64,000 nt of DNA from Azorinus chamasolen. Lineage: Eukaryota; Mollusca; Bivalvia; Cardiida; Solecurtidae. The stretch covers positions 18,882,957-18,946,956 of the forward strand of contig OY755247.1 in assembly GCA_963576725.1 (NCBI GenBank), given 5' to 3'. The notes under the pieces are model-generated. The model was not told the DNA's origin, searched no databases, and saw nothing but the letters and a program-made list of their open reading frames with translations. The position numbers and the translations under genes were made by a program. Positions 1 through 10,545 of this stretch are shown in pieces; the first letter of the stretch is position 1; the number at the start of each line of letters is the position of its first letter.

Positions 1-127
1 TAAATAAGATACTTTGTCATTGATAGACACTGTAGACTCATATTTATATAATTTGCAAACAGAACAGATCCTGGTCAGAGAGTTACAGAAGAAGCGTTAA
101 AAGGAGTCCCTATCAGCTAAAGGGTTA
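1..127 (-). mobile_element. T1 MITE, cut by the window start
   Basis: Right part of an inverted T1: TTTGCAAACAGAACAGATCC ... CTAAAGGGTTAA. Confidence 0.65.
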
Positions 128-149
128 AACTTAATCCAAGTCTCACAGT

Positions 150-399
150 TTAACCCTTCTCTTGCTGAATTTTGAAATACATTTCTCTTTCTTTACCCGT
201 GCCCTGTTGTATAATTACATATATCTCCACTGTGTACAAGTATATCGCTGTGCACTCACTGCTGTGGAGTGCACTGGTTGCACAATCAATTTGTAAATAG
301 TGCAGACCCTGATGAGACAGCTCCTGCAGGAGCTGTCTCATCTGGGTCTTCACTATTTACAGGTAGGTATATTGACGTGAATAGCAAGCGAAGGGTTAA
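150..399 (+). mobile_element. T5 MITE
   Basis: TTAACCCTTCTCTTGCTG ... GCAAGCGAAGGGTTAA, flanked by TTAA. The central hairpin carries GAGACAGCTCCTGCAGGAGC. The minus strand has a 67-codon frame (MKTQMRQLLQELSHQGLHYL...) whose TAA stop is supplied by the TTAA target site. The frame recurs in other T5 copies. Confidence 0.85.
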
Positions 400-574
400 T
401 TCTTTCATACAAGCAAAGAGGTCAAGCAGCGATTGATTTTCATTTATAAATATACTACTTACTGTTTGCATTTGTATCAAGGCACCTGAGCTTTGATGAA
501 CTTTTAAGCAATAGAATGCCATTTTATATAACACAAAAGCGTTCAGTGTATGTTATTAGTCTTTGAAATAACCC

Positions 575-824
575 TTAATCATTCTCTTGCTGAATTTTAA
601 AATATATGTCTCCTTCTTTACCCATGTACTGTTGCATAATTACATATATCTTCACTGTGTACAAGTATTTCACTGTGCAATCACTGCTTTGGAGTGTATT
701 GGTTGCACAATCAACTTGTAAATAGTGCAGACCCTGATGAGACAGCTCCTGCAGGAGCTGTCTCATCTGGGTCTTCACTATTTACAGGTACGTATATTGA
801 CGTGAATAGCAAGCGAAGGGTTAA
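575..824 (+). mobile_element. T5 MITE
   Basis: Full copy with TTAA at both ends. The minus-strand 67-codon frame is kept. Confidence 0.85.
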
Positions 825-1290
825 GACAAAATTGATATACTCTGTTTTCTGCAAAACAGTAGCTATTGAGGTTTTTCATAGTTATGCGCACATGTCAATC
901 ATCCGCATTCATAAGACAACATTTTAATGAGAATTGTACAATCTCGACTCTTTCCGTTTCACTTCCGACTGGTCATCGGTTTCTTCCGAACGCCGAAGTA
1001 TTCCGATTGAGTCGGAAAGCTATTACGATCACATTCACTACGTAAATAGCTAATGACATGTTAATGATCTTTTATGGCACTGTCGTGCATTACCAAGGTC
1101 AAACGTTTGTGGGAGAAAAAATGGTGTTTACAGCGCAAAACATATTATCCAATGAACCTTTAGCATGCCACGGGATATTTTGTTATTACATTAAAATTTT
1201 GCGAGCAGATATGATATAGGCCTAAACTGTTTGGAACTCGAATCACATGTATAATTGTGCTTGTAGAAAAAGACGACAATATTTATTATT

Positions 1291-1500
1291 TGGCCCATTA
1301 CTCCATAAATACGCCTTTATACGCCTTTGCAAACAGAGTAGACCCAGGGTATGCTCTGTTTGCTTATGGAATAATATAGATATGATTCTACAATTTATGC
1401 TATGGTAAAAAAATATGTGTCAGTATGTCATTTTAAAAATAACATAATTAATAATTGTGACGTTATTATTTCTACAGTGGATATTCGTGGAGTATGCGGC
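1291..1500 (+). mobile_element. T1 MITE with deleted hairpin
   Basis: CCATTACTCCATAAATACGC, GACCCAGGGTATGCTCTGTT (arms joined without tip), right end GTGGAGTATG. Confidence 0.65.
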
Positions 1501-1614
1501 ATTTTACTGGGCCAATGGTATTTTATAATTTCAAGTTGTTTACACTCCATGATTTATGAAGTATATTAAAACCTTTTACTTCATATAAGCGCCTTTTAAC
1601 GCTCTAGTAACCTT

Positions 1615-1795
1615 TTAACGTTTACCTCCATGAATATTCATGTAAGAAATTATGACGTCATGAATATTAATTAAATATTTTATCATGAGCAAACAGAGCA
1701 GACCATGATTAGACGGCTCATATAGGAGCCGTCTGTCCAGAGTCTTCTCTGTTTGCAAAGGCATAGAAAGGTGTATTTAAGGAGTAAATGGTTAA
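1615..1795 (-). mobile_element. T1 MITE
   Basis: TTAACGTTTACCTCCATG ... GGAGTAAATGGTTAA; tip GCTCATATAGGAGC. Decayed T1/T7 pieces follow to about 2100, including two copies of AAGCTGTTTGACACTCGG. Confidence 0.75.
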
Positions 1796-2105
1796 CTGAT
1801 GAATACACTTGAAAGAAATAATGACGTCACAATTATTTTTATTATGTCATATGACCACAGGATAATTTGGTCACGGCAAAACTGTTGAATCAGGTTTATA
1901 CTATTTCAAGTAATTCGGCCTCTTATCAGGATCCAAGCTGTTTGACACTCGGCCAACAGTTCTTTTTATTTATAAGTATGGGTACAGGATAAATGTGTCA
2001 TGGCAAAAACTGTGGAACCAGGTTTGTACTATTTTCAGGATCAAAGCTGTTTGACACTCGGTCGATAGTTCTGAAAATATTGAATACTTCGGAGGTAAAT
2101 AAAAA

Positions 2106-2310
2106 TACAGTAAAACCCCTTTAGTGCGACCACAAAACATGGGCATATTTTTTGAGTGACAGAGGCAGGTGGTAGCTTAATGCAGGGCGAAAGTTATGCA
2201 GAAAACTCCTATATGAGCTTTCTGCATAACTTTCGACCTGCATTAAGCAGCCACCTGCTTATAAAGGGAGACATGTTTATGCATTAAGTGGTCGCATTAG
2301 AGGTGTTCTA
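2106..2310. mobile_element. P3 element
   Basis: TACAGTAAAACCCCTTTAGT ... AAGTGGTCGCATTAGAGGTG, TA at both borders, central GCAGAAAACTCCTATATGAGC hairpin between AGGTGGTAGCTTAATGCAGG arms. Confidence 0.82.
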
Positions 2311-2366
2311 CATAATGGAATCTAAGAGAGTTTAAGCAGGTATTACGTTTCTAAGCATAATATCGG

Positions 2367-2616
2367 TTAGCCCTTTCCCTGTTCAATTTTCATGTAAGAA
2401 AAAATGACATCATACATATTTATTAACTGAATTTTGAAAATGCATATACATGTATTAACAAATAAAGCTGTAGATCTAGTCAGAGAAGACCAGATCAGAC
2501 GGCTCCTGTAGCAAACAGAGAATACCCAGATCAGCCAGCTCCTATGGGAGCCGTCTGGTCGGGGTCCTCTCTGATTGTAAATGTTTGAAAACACGTTTAT
2601 ATGAGGGAAAGGGTTA
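2367..2616 (-). mobile_element. T2 MITE with disordered core
   Basis: GCCCTTTCCCTGTTC ... TATGAGGGAAAGGGTTAA. The core has two hairpin arms in succession (GATCAGACGGCTCCTGTAGC, then GATCAGCCAGCTCCTATGGG). Confidence 0.7.
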
Positions 2617-2811
2617 AGCAGAAGCCTCGATTCTTTCTCTGCAATGACAATGATGCAACGGTGCATGCAAGCAAATCAACCCTTACTCCGCAGTAAAAGA
2701 AATAAGGTCCACTCAAATTTGGATTCAATCAGTTTTTTTAGAATAAAAATTATCTGTTGATCGAGTCTCAAGCAGCTTGGATCCTGATGAGGACAACAGG
2801 ATATCAAAGCA

Positions 2812-3058
2812 TTAACCCTTGCACTGCCGAAGTCGCATAAATGCACCACGACAAATAGTTAAGTCCCAGATCAGACGCCGCCTTTTCAAGGCGGCGTCTG
2901 ATCAGGAACTTCACTTTTTGTCTCAATCTCTATTTTCTATACCTGTGCTTTACTCCTTTGAAAATTGCATTTATTTATCTCATTTCCATATTGTACCGAA
3001 TGATTTAACAAAAATCGGATTGCAGACGACATTTAAAAATTTGCCGCCGAAAGGGTTA
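2812..3058 (+). mobile_element. T4 MITE
   Basis: TTAACCCTTGCACTGCC ... GCCGCCGAAAGGGTTAG, with a central hairpin CAGACGCCGCC-TTTTCAA-GGCGGCGTCTG. About 247 bases. Confidence 0.8.
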
Positions 3059-3139
3059 GCCCCATTGGTCTTTGCTTAAACTAGTGTCAGTTGCTGTTTA
3101 TACTTACTTCCTATTCGCTCACGCAATTGTAAAGCCACT

Positions 3140-3235
3140 GTCCGAGTGTCAAACAGCTTGGATCCTGATGAGACGCCGAGTTACTCGGCCGAGTTACTCG
3201 GCGTCTGATCTGGATCCAAGCTGTTTGCAAATGTG
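3140..3235. mobile_element. T7 core remnant
   Basis: CAAACAGCTTGGATCC arms around a tip where GAGTTACTCGGCC is doubled. The outer ends are lost. Confidence 0.6.
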
Positions 3236-3403
3236 ATTAAGATCGCTATGAGCCGCGTAAGTGCAAAACAAGTAAACAACTAACATCACGTAAGAATACA
3301 TGTTTGAGTCATTGTTTATCCGAAAGTCGCATTTTTGTGGTATAATGTTGTCACGTATTAGAATTACCCACAACGTAACTTGTATAAGATCGTTTCACAT
3401 TAG

Positions 3404-3643
3404 TTAACCATTTGCATCATGCATATTCATGTAACAAAATGATGACATCATGAATATTTATTAGCTGAATTCTATATATAATGGTATTAATTACAGAAAA
3501 GGAAACTTTTAGAATTTTGTAGTTTGAAACCATGGTGATAGAGCATTTGTTCCTATGGGAGCAAATGCTCTATTTATCACAATGGTTTCGCAAAGTGACT
3601 TTTACAGAGTCGTCAAAAGTCGTCAATATGAGGGAAAGAGTTA
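3404..3643 (-). mobile_element. T3 MITE nested in an inverted T1
   Basis: The T1 left part (TTAACCATTTGCATCATG ... ATGGTATTAA, 3404-3490) is followed by a T3 that begins at T3's own internal TTAA (normally GCATTAACTAGAGAAAAGG). The T3 then runs through the GAGCATTTG hairpin to AGAGTTAA at about 3643. T1 resumes (GACAGCTCCGACTGGAGCC) to about 3735. Confidence 0.65.
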
Positions 3644-3735
3644 AGACAGCTCCGACTGGAGCCGTATTATCTAGGTCTACCCTGTTTGCAAAGGCGTAAA
3701 AAGGTATTTCTACCAAGGAAAGGATGTGCAACTGA
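3640..3735 (-). mobile_element. T1 right part (continuation of the T1 split at 3490)
   Basis: GACAGCTCCGACTGGAGCC, TCTACCCTGTTTGCAAAGGC. Confidence 0.55.
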
Positions 3736-3888
3736 TCATGCCTCAGATTCTTTTCCAAACACACAGCCTTCGTCTACATTGCTTGCGTCCTCTGGAAGGG
3801 TGCATTTTTCTTGTTGCTCCGTTCTGGTCGAATAAAGGCGACGAGGAAGGTAAGCTTATGTAAGTGACGTCATGTAGACTTAGCCCTT

Positions 3889-4072
3889 TGAACTCTGAGT
3901 ATTCAAAGTGGACTGGCCCATCAGTGTAAAACTATAGAGTCCATTCAGTGTGACAGGATAGAATATTTTGAGTGACAAACAATGCAGGCCCTGATCAGAG
4001 AAGCCCTCTGACCCGGGTCTACAATGTTTGCAAATACCAGTATACTGGTTTCCACCATTAAAGGGTTCAGCT
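3889..4072. mobile_element. TTAA-type MITE, separate family
   Basis: Ends TTAGCCCTTTGAACTCTGAG and CCACCATTAAAGGGTTCA. Core CAGGCCCTGATCAGAGAAGC and CTCTGACCCGGGTC. A related end is at 11644-11712 (AGAGTGGAATAGCCCATCAG), and related cores are at 46590-46660 and 55835-55918. Confidence 0.6.
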
Positions 4073-4259
4073 AAGACGCAGTAGTACCAGCTATGGATTA
4101 TAAGGATCATTTGTTATGTTTGTTGTCAACTGAATGTATGTTGCACTATGGAAGCATGACGGTTATGGCCATAAAACCGTCAAGTAATTAACAACGGACA
4201 ATACAAATGTGTTGGCGGGTAACTCAGGGCCAAGCATAAAACCTATGTGCTGTTTTATC

Positions 4260-4846
4260 TAAACCCATTTGCTCCCACGATCCCATATATGGGATGTAGG
4301 CAAACAGTGTAGACTCTGATCAGACGTCGCATAATGCGGCGTCTGATCAGAGTCTACACTGTTTGCTGATAGGAAATTCAATATAAATTCTGAAGAGAGG
4401 TGATCCCCCGAAAGCAAATATTGCAACACAAAAGGAGAAACTTGCAGACTCGGTTTTATTGAGTCTGTTCATGAGCAGTAATTGAAAGTGCAACACTGCT
4501 CACACCCCCTAGCACCGGCTTAAGCGATATTCAATTTTCAGAACAAAAAGTACTGAAATTCATGATCTCGAAGAATCAGAAAGTATAACAAGACTGAGAA
4601 TGAAGTACGGGGCGACGTTTTTCGGCCGCCATACAAGCACTTAACACCTGCTGTTGTGAAAATTATAAATTCTGAAGAGAGGTGATCCCCCGAAAGCAAA
4701 AATTGCAACACAAAAGGAGAAAATTGCAGACTCGCTTTTATTGAGTCTGTTCAAAACTGAAAATTTAGACCAGATATCCTTTAGATAACAGATATACTAA
4801 TCCAATATATAAGCATGGAAGAATCCACTGGGAGCAAATTGGTTAA
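4260..4846 (+). mobile_element. T6 MITE split by a direct-repeat element
   Basis: Left part AAACCCATTTGCTCCCACG with hairpin GACGTCGCATAATGCGGCGTC. The right part (GAAAATTTAGACCAG ... GGGAGCAAATTGGTTAA) resumes after a 372-base insertion at 4382-4753. Compare the uninterrupted copy at 31103. Confidence 0.8.
4382..4753. mobile_element. Unclassified element with 90-base direct terminal repeats
   Basis: Direct repeats 4382-4471 and 4664-4753 differ at only a few positions. Both run from TATAAATTCTGAAGAGAGG to GAGTCTGTTCA and hold a small stem AGACTC-N9-GAGTCT. The 192 bases between them start with another stem (GAGCAGT/ACTGCTC). The layout resembles a tiny LTR/TRIM-like unit or a two-unit tandem repeat with spacer. 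No coding sequence. Confidence 0.6.
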
Positions 4847-4886
4847 ATATTTACTGGAGAACATTCAACCAGTCAAATATAATTCA

Positions 4887-5057
4887 GAGCAACATATAAA
4901 TAGGCGCGTACTCAAATGTTAAAATCATAATTTCTCCACCAAACCCTTTGTTGCGACCACTCTTAAGAATGTAAAGAGTGGTCACAATATAGGATTTGAT
5001 GGGAAAATGAAGAAGTTAATCTTGAAAATGTTTTAATTTACGTATCTTATCTGGACC
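4887..5057. mobile_element. K1 MITE
   Basis: CAGAGCAACATATAAATAGG ... TTACGTATCTTATCTGGACC around a hairpin of TTTCTCCACCAAACCC and GACCACTCTTAAGAATG. Confidence 0.7.
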
Positions 5058-5299
5058 TTCGAATATATGTAATTGTGTTGCAAAGTGAAATATATGAGAC
5101 GCAGCGTTTTTATTTCGATATTATGAATGATTAAGCGAATATCGAATATTTAATTCGGAACAGAGAAGCATTGACACGAATCTCTAATTTCCTTCCTCGG
5201 ACTTGGTAACACTTCACCCGAAACTCTATCTAGCTAATTCGATACTGGGAATACCCCAATACGCAACTACGAAACAACCATACTTTAAGCACACAGAGC

Positions 5300-5560
5300 T
5301 GAACTATGATATCTCGAACCTTAAAGGACTATGCAAATTACTTCGAGACAACCTATGTTCGAGTTGTCCGATTTCTAATTTGAACAACATCTTAATGGAG
5401 GTCTAAAGTAATGCTGAACGTTCCTGAAGGAGCGTTCAGCATTATTTTCGACCTGCATTAAGTCACATGAGATTCTAGATATGCGTAGTGATACAATTAT
5501 GTATTGTAAATTTTGGAAGGACCGAACTTATACTTCGATTTATCTGGGAGTTCGAGTTAT
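5300..5560. mobile_element. P4 element, diverged
   Basis: GAACTATGATATCTCGAACC, core GCTGAACGTTCCTGAAGGAG between GTCTAAAGTAATGC arms, right part GGGAGTTCGAGTTATTC. Confidence 0.65.
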
Positions 5561-5645
5561 TCTGTGCAAACCGTTTGGATGCAGACAGTTTGACACACCA
5601 CATACATTTCAGAGAAAAAAATTGAAGGAACGTTCACTCTGAAAC

Positions 5646-5890
5646 TTAACCCTTTCGGCGCCAAATTTCTAATTGTCGTCTGCAATCCAAGTTTGTTAAA
5701 TAATTCAGTAAAATAAGGAAATGAGATAAATAAATGCAAATTTCAAAGGAGTAAAGCACATATATAGAAATAGAGATTGAGACAATAGTAAAGTCCCTGA
5801 TCAGACGCCGCCTTGAAAAGGCGGCGTCTGATCTGGGACTGCACTATTTGTCGTGGTGTATTTATGCGACTGCGGCGGTGAAAGGGTTAA
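5646..5890 (-). mobile_element. T4 MITE, inverted
   Basis: TTAACCCTTTCGGCGCC ... GCGGTGAAAGGGTTAA. Full copy with the GGCGGCGTCTGATC hairpin arm. Confidence 0.85.
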
Positions 5891-6246
5891 TGCAGATGAT
5901 ATTTTTCACAGACTAACATCATTTGGTGCCAACAGTGTTAAGCTCATGTTTAGTACAGAACAAACCCTGATAAATAATTGATTCTTGATACTTACAGCAT
6001 AAATACGTATTTGATCCTGCATATACATGCATGTGAAACGAACTTTTGCCATTAAACACACTTTCATGTTGACAACACTTCAGCTGTCATTTTTTAAAAT
6101 TGTATTCAAGCAATATATTTACAATGATTCTTTCCCCAGTTTATATCCACTGGCGTTTGATACCCTCTTTCTCTATTTATTTTCTTAATATGTGATATTT
6201 GTTTATTCACTGACCTTTCTATTGCACATACATATGTACTTTGTGA

Positions 6247-6457
6247 CCTAACATTTATTCCATTATTTCGCCTTTTCACGCCTTAACAAACAGAGTAGAA
6301 CCAGATCAGACGGGTATGCTCTGATTGCCTATGAAATTATATGGATATGTGTCTGCAGTTTCTGTCCATAGTGCCGTTAAAAATCAGTTAATTAATACAT
6401 GTATTCATGATGCCATTATTTTTTACATGAATAGCCGCGGAGTAAAGACTTAAAGAG
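6247..6457 (+). mobile_element. T1 MITE, diverged, in the promoter-proximal region
   Basis: ACATTTATTCCATTATTTCG ... GCGGAGTAAAGACTTAA, hairpin tip lost. Confidence 0.6.
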
Positions 6458-6506
6458 TTTTCTGGTTTTAAAGATGTCAGAGCACCATAAGCAGAACATG
6501 CATGAA

Positions 6507-6757
6507 TTAATCAATTACTCAATGAATATGCCTTTCTACGCCTTTGCAAACAGAATAGACCCAGATCAGACGGTTCCAATAGGAGCCGTCTGATCAGGGT
6601 TTGCTCTGTTTGCTTATGATATAATTTTAATAAATATGATTCTACAGTTTCTGGCATGGCCAATTTTATTGTGTCCATGAGCAATTATAACAATTAATCT
6701 AATTAATATTCATGATGTCTTTATTTCTTGCATGAATATTCATGGAAAAAAGGGTTA
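6507..6757 (+). mobile_element. T1 MITE upstream of the TATA box
   Basis: TTAATCAATTACTCAATG ... CATGGAAAAAAGGGTTAA, hairpin GACGGTTCCAATAGGAGCC. It ends about 160 bases before the TATA box. Confidence 0.8.
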
Positions 6758-6918
6758 AATATCGACACAAGAGATCATTTAACGAAATAAACAGTGACAA
6801 TGATATATCATTATCTTAGCCCTACAAGCCGCTGTAATTGTTCGTTTGCTCTTTGCCACCGACTGTCAAGCGCGCGCACCCATGTGATGTTTTGCTTGGC
6901 CTTTTAAAAGTACCATCA

Positions 6919-6926
6919 TATATAAG
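6919..6926 (+). promoter_or_regulatory. TATA box of the secreted-peptide gene
   Basis: TATATAAG lies about 30 bases upstream of the likely start of the first noncoding exon, within a short MITE-free stretch (about 6780-7250). The transcription start is inferred near 6950. No other promoter element was identified with confidence. Confidence 0.6.
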
Positions 6927-6949
6927 AAAAAAAACTTCGACATTTGCCT

Positions 6950-7017
6950 GTCACTGGACGGACACCGCTATCACATACTGAAGACTCTCTCGTTCGGATC
7001 TTAAACAGCCAAAACAG
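6950..7017 (+). other. Noncoding exon 1 (5' UTR)
   Basis: This unique stretch follows the TATA box and ends in a consensus donor, AACAG|GTAGGT, with the intron starting at 7018. It has no ATG in frame with exon 2. The next compatible acceptor on this strand with a coding exon is at 16001-16002, just before the signal-peptide exon. That gives an intron of about 9 kb filled with MITEs and tandem repeats. The exact 5' end is inferred from TATA spacing. The link to exon 2 is inferred from order and splice signals, not from transcript data. Confidence 0.5.
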
Positions 7018-7270
7018 GTAGGTCCGTAGATAGTATTGCTTGATAAACACAGCTATCGCTGATTTAATTTTATTCAGAAAATTGGAACTATTTCTTGGAG
7101 AATCATTGAAAGGTATTACATTGGTGACTAAAGAGGATAATTAATATTAAGCAGTAACGGTGATTAAAATGTCTTTATAAAACAAGTTTTCAACATTTAA
7201 CTTAATTATACCAGAAAACACAAGTTAGGAAAAGAGAGTAATTGGATTATAAAAGATTTAGCAGAAATAA

Positions 7271-7437
7271 CAGAAGGTCCAGATAAGATGCGTAAATTAA
7301 AACCTTTCCAAGAATAATTCTTTTATTTCTCCACCAAACGCTATGTTGTCACCACTCTTTAGAGTGGTGACAACATAGGGTTTGGTGGAGAAATGGTGAT
7401 TTTAGTATCTGAGTACTCATCTTTATCTGTTGCTCTG
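7271..7437. mobile_element. K1 MITE in the first intron
   Basis: CAGAAGGTCCAGATAAGATG ... CATCTTTATCTGTTGCTCTG. The hairpin arms CTATGTTGTCACCACTC are nearly exact. About 167 bases. Confidence 0.82.
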
Positions 7438-7844
7438 AATAACCACTAAACAATTCAAACATGCGCAACAAAATATACTTCTTTCAGCAAACAAATGAAA
7501 TATAGTGCTGTTTTGTGTATTCAATAATTATGGCGTTAAGAATGGCGGTCTTTCCAACACATCGTGTTTTCATATTTGTGTTTTTGTTATGTCTTGTGCA
7601 ATTTCGATTTGATTTCAAAAGTACTACAACTTTACGATGTTTTTGTATTTAGTTAGTAATATTCGTCTTTTAATTAGAAAGTAGTTCAAAATTACTATTA
7701 AACATGTATATAAACAACGATCTAATTCAAACATTATTTTTATACATTTATTCATAAATATTCTGGAATTGAGCCATTTGTCGTTGAGTTTATCAAACGA
7801 CAAATTTCGAATAGTCTATGTATTCAGAGCATTTTCATTTTAAA
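7438..7844. other. Unique intron sequence, nothing recognised
   Basis: AT-rich, no repeat family, no convincing frame. Confidence 0.5.
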
Positions 7845-8174
7845 CAGAGGTCAAAATAAGACGCGTAAATTAAAACATTTTCAAGAATAACTCCTTTATT
7901 TTTCCACCAAACCCTTTACTGTGACCACTCTTTAGAGTAGTCTCTTCGAGGGTTTGGTGGAGAAATGACGATTTTAGTATTTGGGTTCTCACCTTTATCA
8001 CACCATACATTAAACATTTTCAAGAATAACTTCTTATATCTCCATGAAATCCTATGCTGTGACCACTCTTTAGAATATCTCGAATAGACGATCTAAAGAG
8101 TGGTCACAACAGGGGGTTTGGTGGAGAAATTACGATTTTAGTAGTTATGTACGTGTATCAGTTACTCTGTGACG
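7845..8174. mobile_element. Two adjacent K1 MITEs
   Basis: First copy 7845-8003 (CAGAGGTCAAAATAAGACGC), second about 8004-8174. Both have TCCACC/TCCATG...GTGACCACTCTTTAGA hairpins. The second joins the first at CACACCATACATTAAAC, as if by tandem duplication. Confidence 0.7.
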
Positions 8175-8196
8175 TGTTTACCACAACTGTTGGCAA

Positions 8197-8210
8197 CCCC
8201 CCCCCCCCAC

Positions 8211-8247
<37 letters not shown>
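8197..8247 (+). repeat. C12 then A36 homopolymer tracts
   Basis: CCCCCCCCCCCC, ACC, then 36 A. Length may be affected by sequencing. Confidence 0.9.
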
Positions 8248-8249
<2 letters not shown>

Positions 8250-8474
8250 CAGTTATAACTTGTATACAAAGTTCTTGCATGCGTATTTCAAACATTAAGT
8301 GTGTTATCCATAACGTGTGGATAAAAATGATATGTGCCAAAACTTTGATCTGTTGCATGTTTTACTTCACTGATTCGTACAAATGTTTGAGATACTGTTT
8401 AACCGGGTTTAGCTTGGATCCTGGTGAGACGCCGAGTTACACCTCGCGTAATCGGCCAACAAAAGAGGGTCTGT

Positions 8475-8615
8475 AAGGCGGATGGTAGCTTAATGCGTGT
8501 CAAAAGTAATGCAGAAATATGTCTTCATTACTTTTGCCCTGCAATAAGAAACAACATGCTTTTAAAGACTTCTATGTTTAATAAATAAATGGCTACTTAA
8601 TACAGGTTCTATTGT
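8475..8615. mobile_element. P3 remnant after a T7 fragment
   Basis: GGATGGTAGCTTAATGC, CATTACTTTTGCCCTGC. The preceding 8398-8450 has GCTTGGATCCTGGTGAGACG of T7. Confidence 0.5.
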
Positions 8616-8837
8616 ATATATCTGGAAAATCAAACTGGACACTGCTGAATAGAAGAAATTTATATATGGATCCAATCTGTTTGAAAATGCATGCATCTGT
8701 CAGCAATAAGGACGCGTTTTGCACATAATCCCATTGGTGTTCATTTAAGACAAAATAATTAAATCAAGAATATTTATCAGCTGAATTTCTATAATGGTAT
8801 ATACACACAGGACCTTTTGGGCGTGACATAATCTATA

Positions 8838-9045
8838 TACAGTAAAACCTCTCTATAACGGCCACCAAATTATATAAAGTATTTTGTGTTGAAGGCAGGT
8901 GGCTGCTTAAAGCAAGGCGAAAGTAAAACAGAACGCTCCTATAGGAGCGTCCTGCTTTACTTTCACCTTGCTTTAAGCAGCCACCTGCCCTAAATACCAA
9001 ATAATTAACACAATTTAATGGCCGTTATAGAGAGGTTGTACTGTA
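8838..9045. mobile_element. P1 element
   Basis: TACAGTAAAACCTCTCTATA ... GTTATAGAGAGGTTGTACTG with TA borders, arms GCAGGTGGCTGCTTAAAGC and tip CGCTCCTATAGGAGCG. About 208 bases. A P1 would end like a pogo/Tigger element (family inference). Confidence 0.88.
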
Positions 9046-9170
9046 ATTCAAAAGCCAATAAAGCAGATATTGATCAGACGGCTATCTTGTAGGATTTATT
9101 CTGTTTACAGGTTAAAGGTGTCTCTATGGAGTAAAGGGCTAACAGTGTAAATCCTAGTCAGCACCTTTGT

Positions 9171-9600
9171 TTACCCTTTCCTTCATGAGTGCAGTAAAAA
9201 CTCGATACTACGAAATTCTAGTAATGAAGAATTTATGTCTTTGTAGGCAGGTGGTTGCTTAATGCCGGGTGAAAGTCTTGCAGAAAGCTCCACTTTCACC
9301 CTGCATTCAGCTGCCACCTGTGTTAAAGATCAATAATGGTACTTATTTTAGTGTTCGTAGTATCGAGTTTAAACTATATTTATGTAAGAAAATGTGACGT
9401 CATGAGAATTAATTACATTAATTTGTTATAAAAGCACATGGACATATTCGACCATTACAGAAACTGTAGAATCATATCTACATTATAGCATAAGCAAACA
9501 GAGCAGATCCTAGTCAGACGGCTCCTATAGGAACCATCTTATCTGGGTCTACTCTGTTTGCAAAGGCGTAGAAAGGCGTGTTTATGGAGGAAAGGGTTAA
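9171..9600 (-). mobile_element. T1 MITE with a nested TIR element
   Basis: T1 left end TTACCCTTTCCTTCATGAG, nested element 9192-9375, T1 remainder with hairpin GACGGCTCCTATAGGAACC to AAAGGGTTAA. Confidence 0.8.
9192..9375. mobile_element. TIR element related to P families, nested in T1
   Basis: Ends CAGTAAAAACTCGATACTAC and GTAGTATCGAGTTTAAACT. The inside shares AGGCAGGTGGTTGCTTAATG and CACCCTGCATTCAGCTGCC with P2/P3, but the ends are distinct. Confidence 0.75.
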
Positions 9601-9629
9601 GGATCTACACTGTTTTTCACGCGTCAAAA

Positions 9630-9815
9630 AACCCCTTCCCCGCACACAACTTCCTTTTCATGCCTTTGCAAAGTCTCAGTAGTAGCCGTCTGATCAGGGT
9701 CTGCCCTGTTTGCTCTTGAGGTTATATAGATCTGATTCTACAATGTCTGCCATAATAAAAATTATTGTGTTTATCTGTCATTATAAAGTATCAGCTAATT
9801 AATATTCACGGTGCA
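9630..9815 (+). mobile_element. T1/T2 remnant
   Basis: CCCCTTCCCCGCAC, CCGTCTGATCAGGGTCTGCC, GATTCTACAATGTCTGCC. Confidence 0.5.
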
Positions 9816-10250
9816 GATCCCTGTCAGTCGCCGTTGTTTTTGTCGCGTTTTGTCCGTAATTTGTCATTACGCTCAACTGCCTCGCTTAATATACCCGCAG
9901 GGTATATTACGTAATGTCATTTGTTACCGGTAAGATAGTCGGCATCTAGCACTGTCCTACAACGTGACGTGTTCGCTGTAGGAGTTGTACTTTCTTTGTC
10001 AAAACAAATGAGTTGTAAAATGGGCAAAGCTACCTTTGGGGGTTAAACAATACTGCAACTTACAATAGAACTTCTCCAAAATGGCCGCTTAAAATAACAC
10101 ACACAATCAGGTATCTGGGCTACTTAAGTAATAAATACACATAATACTGCTAGGACGGACCAGAGTGTGGACAAATAGAATATTTTATTTAATTATTATT
10201 TTCTTCTATCATCATGTTTCCACATTAGATACTTAATGAATCTTTAATAT
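9816..10250. other. Unique intron sequence
   Basis: Only a short palindrome AATATACCC-GCA-GGGTATATT is visible. No gene. Confidence 0.45.
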
Positions 10251-10284
10251 AGATCTATATTTATTTGTAAATAAATATAGATCT
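10251..10284. repeat. 34-base perfect palindrome
   Basis: AGATCTATATTTATTT, two bases, then its exact complement. AT-rich, isolated, function unknown. Confidence 0.9.
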
Positions 10285-10334
10285 ATATCATCCATAAGGT
10301 CAATAGATCTACCTTTCCACAATAACTCATCATG

Positions 10335-10545
10335 AACAACTTTCAAAAGCAATATCGTTGTGAGCAGTTCTCAAATTTAATAACACTTTCTAAAGCAACA
10401 TCGTTGTGAGCAGTGTTCAAATTTAATAACACTTTCAAAAGCAATATCGTTGCGAGCAGTTCTTAAATTTAATAACACTTTCAAAAGCAACACCGTTGTG
10501 AGCAGTTCTCAAATTTAATAACACTTTCAAAAGCAATATGAATAA
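10335..10545 (+). repeat. 46-base tandem repeat, about 4.5 units
   Basis: Units read CTTTCAAAAGCAATATCGTT then GTGAGCAGTTCTCAAATTTA and ATAACA, with few changes between copies. Confidence 0.9.

Noticed and set aside
4382..4753. Classical LTR retrotransposon
   Set aside because: Repeats lack TG...CA ends, there is no clear primer-binding site and no coding sequence; kept as an unclassified element.
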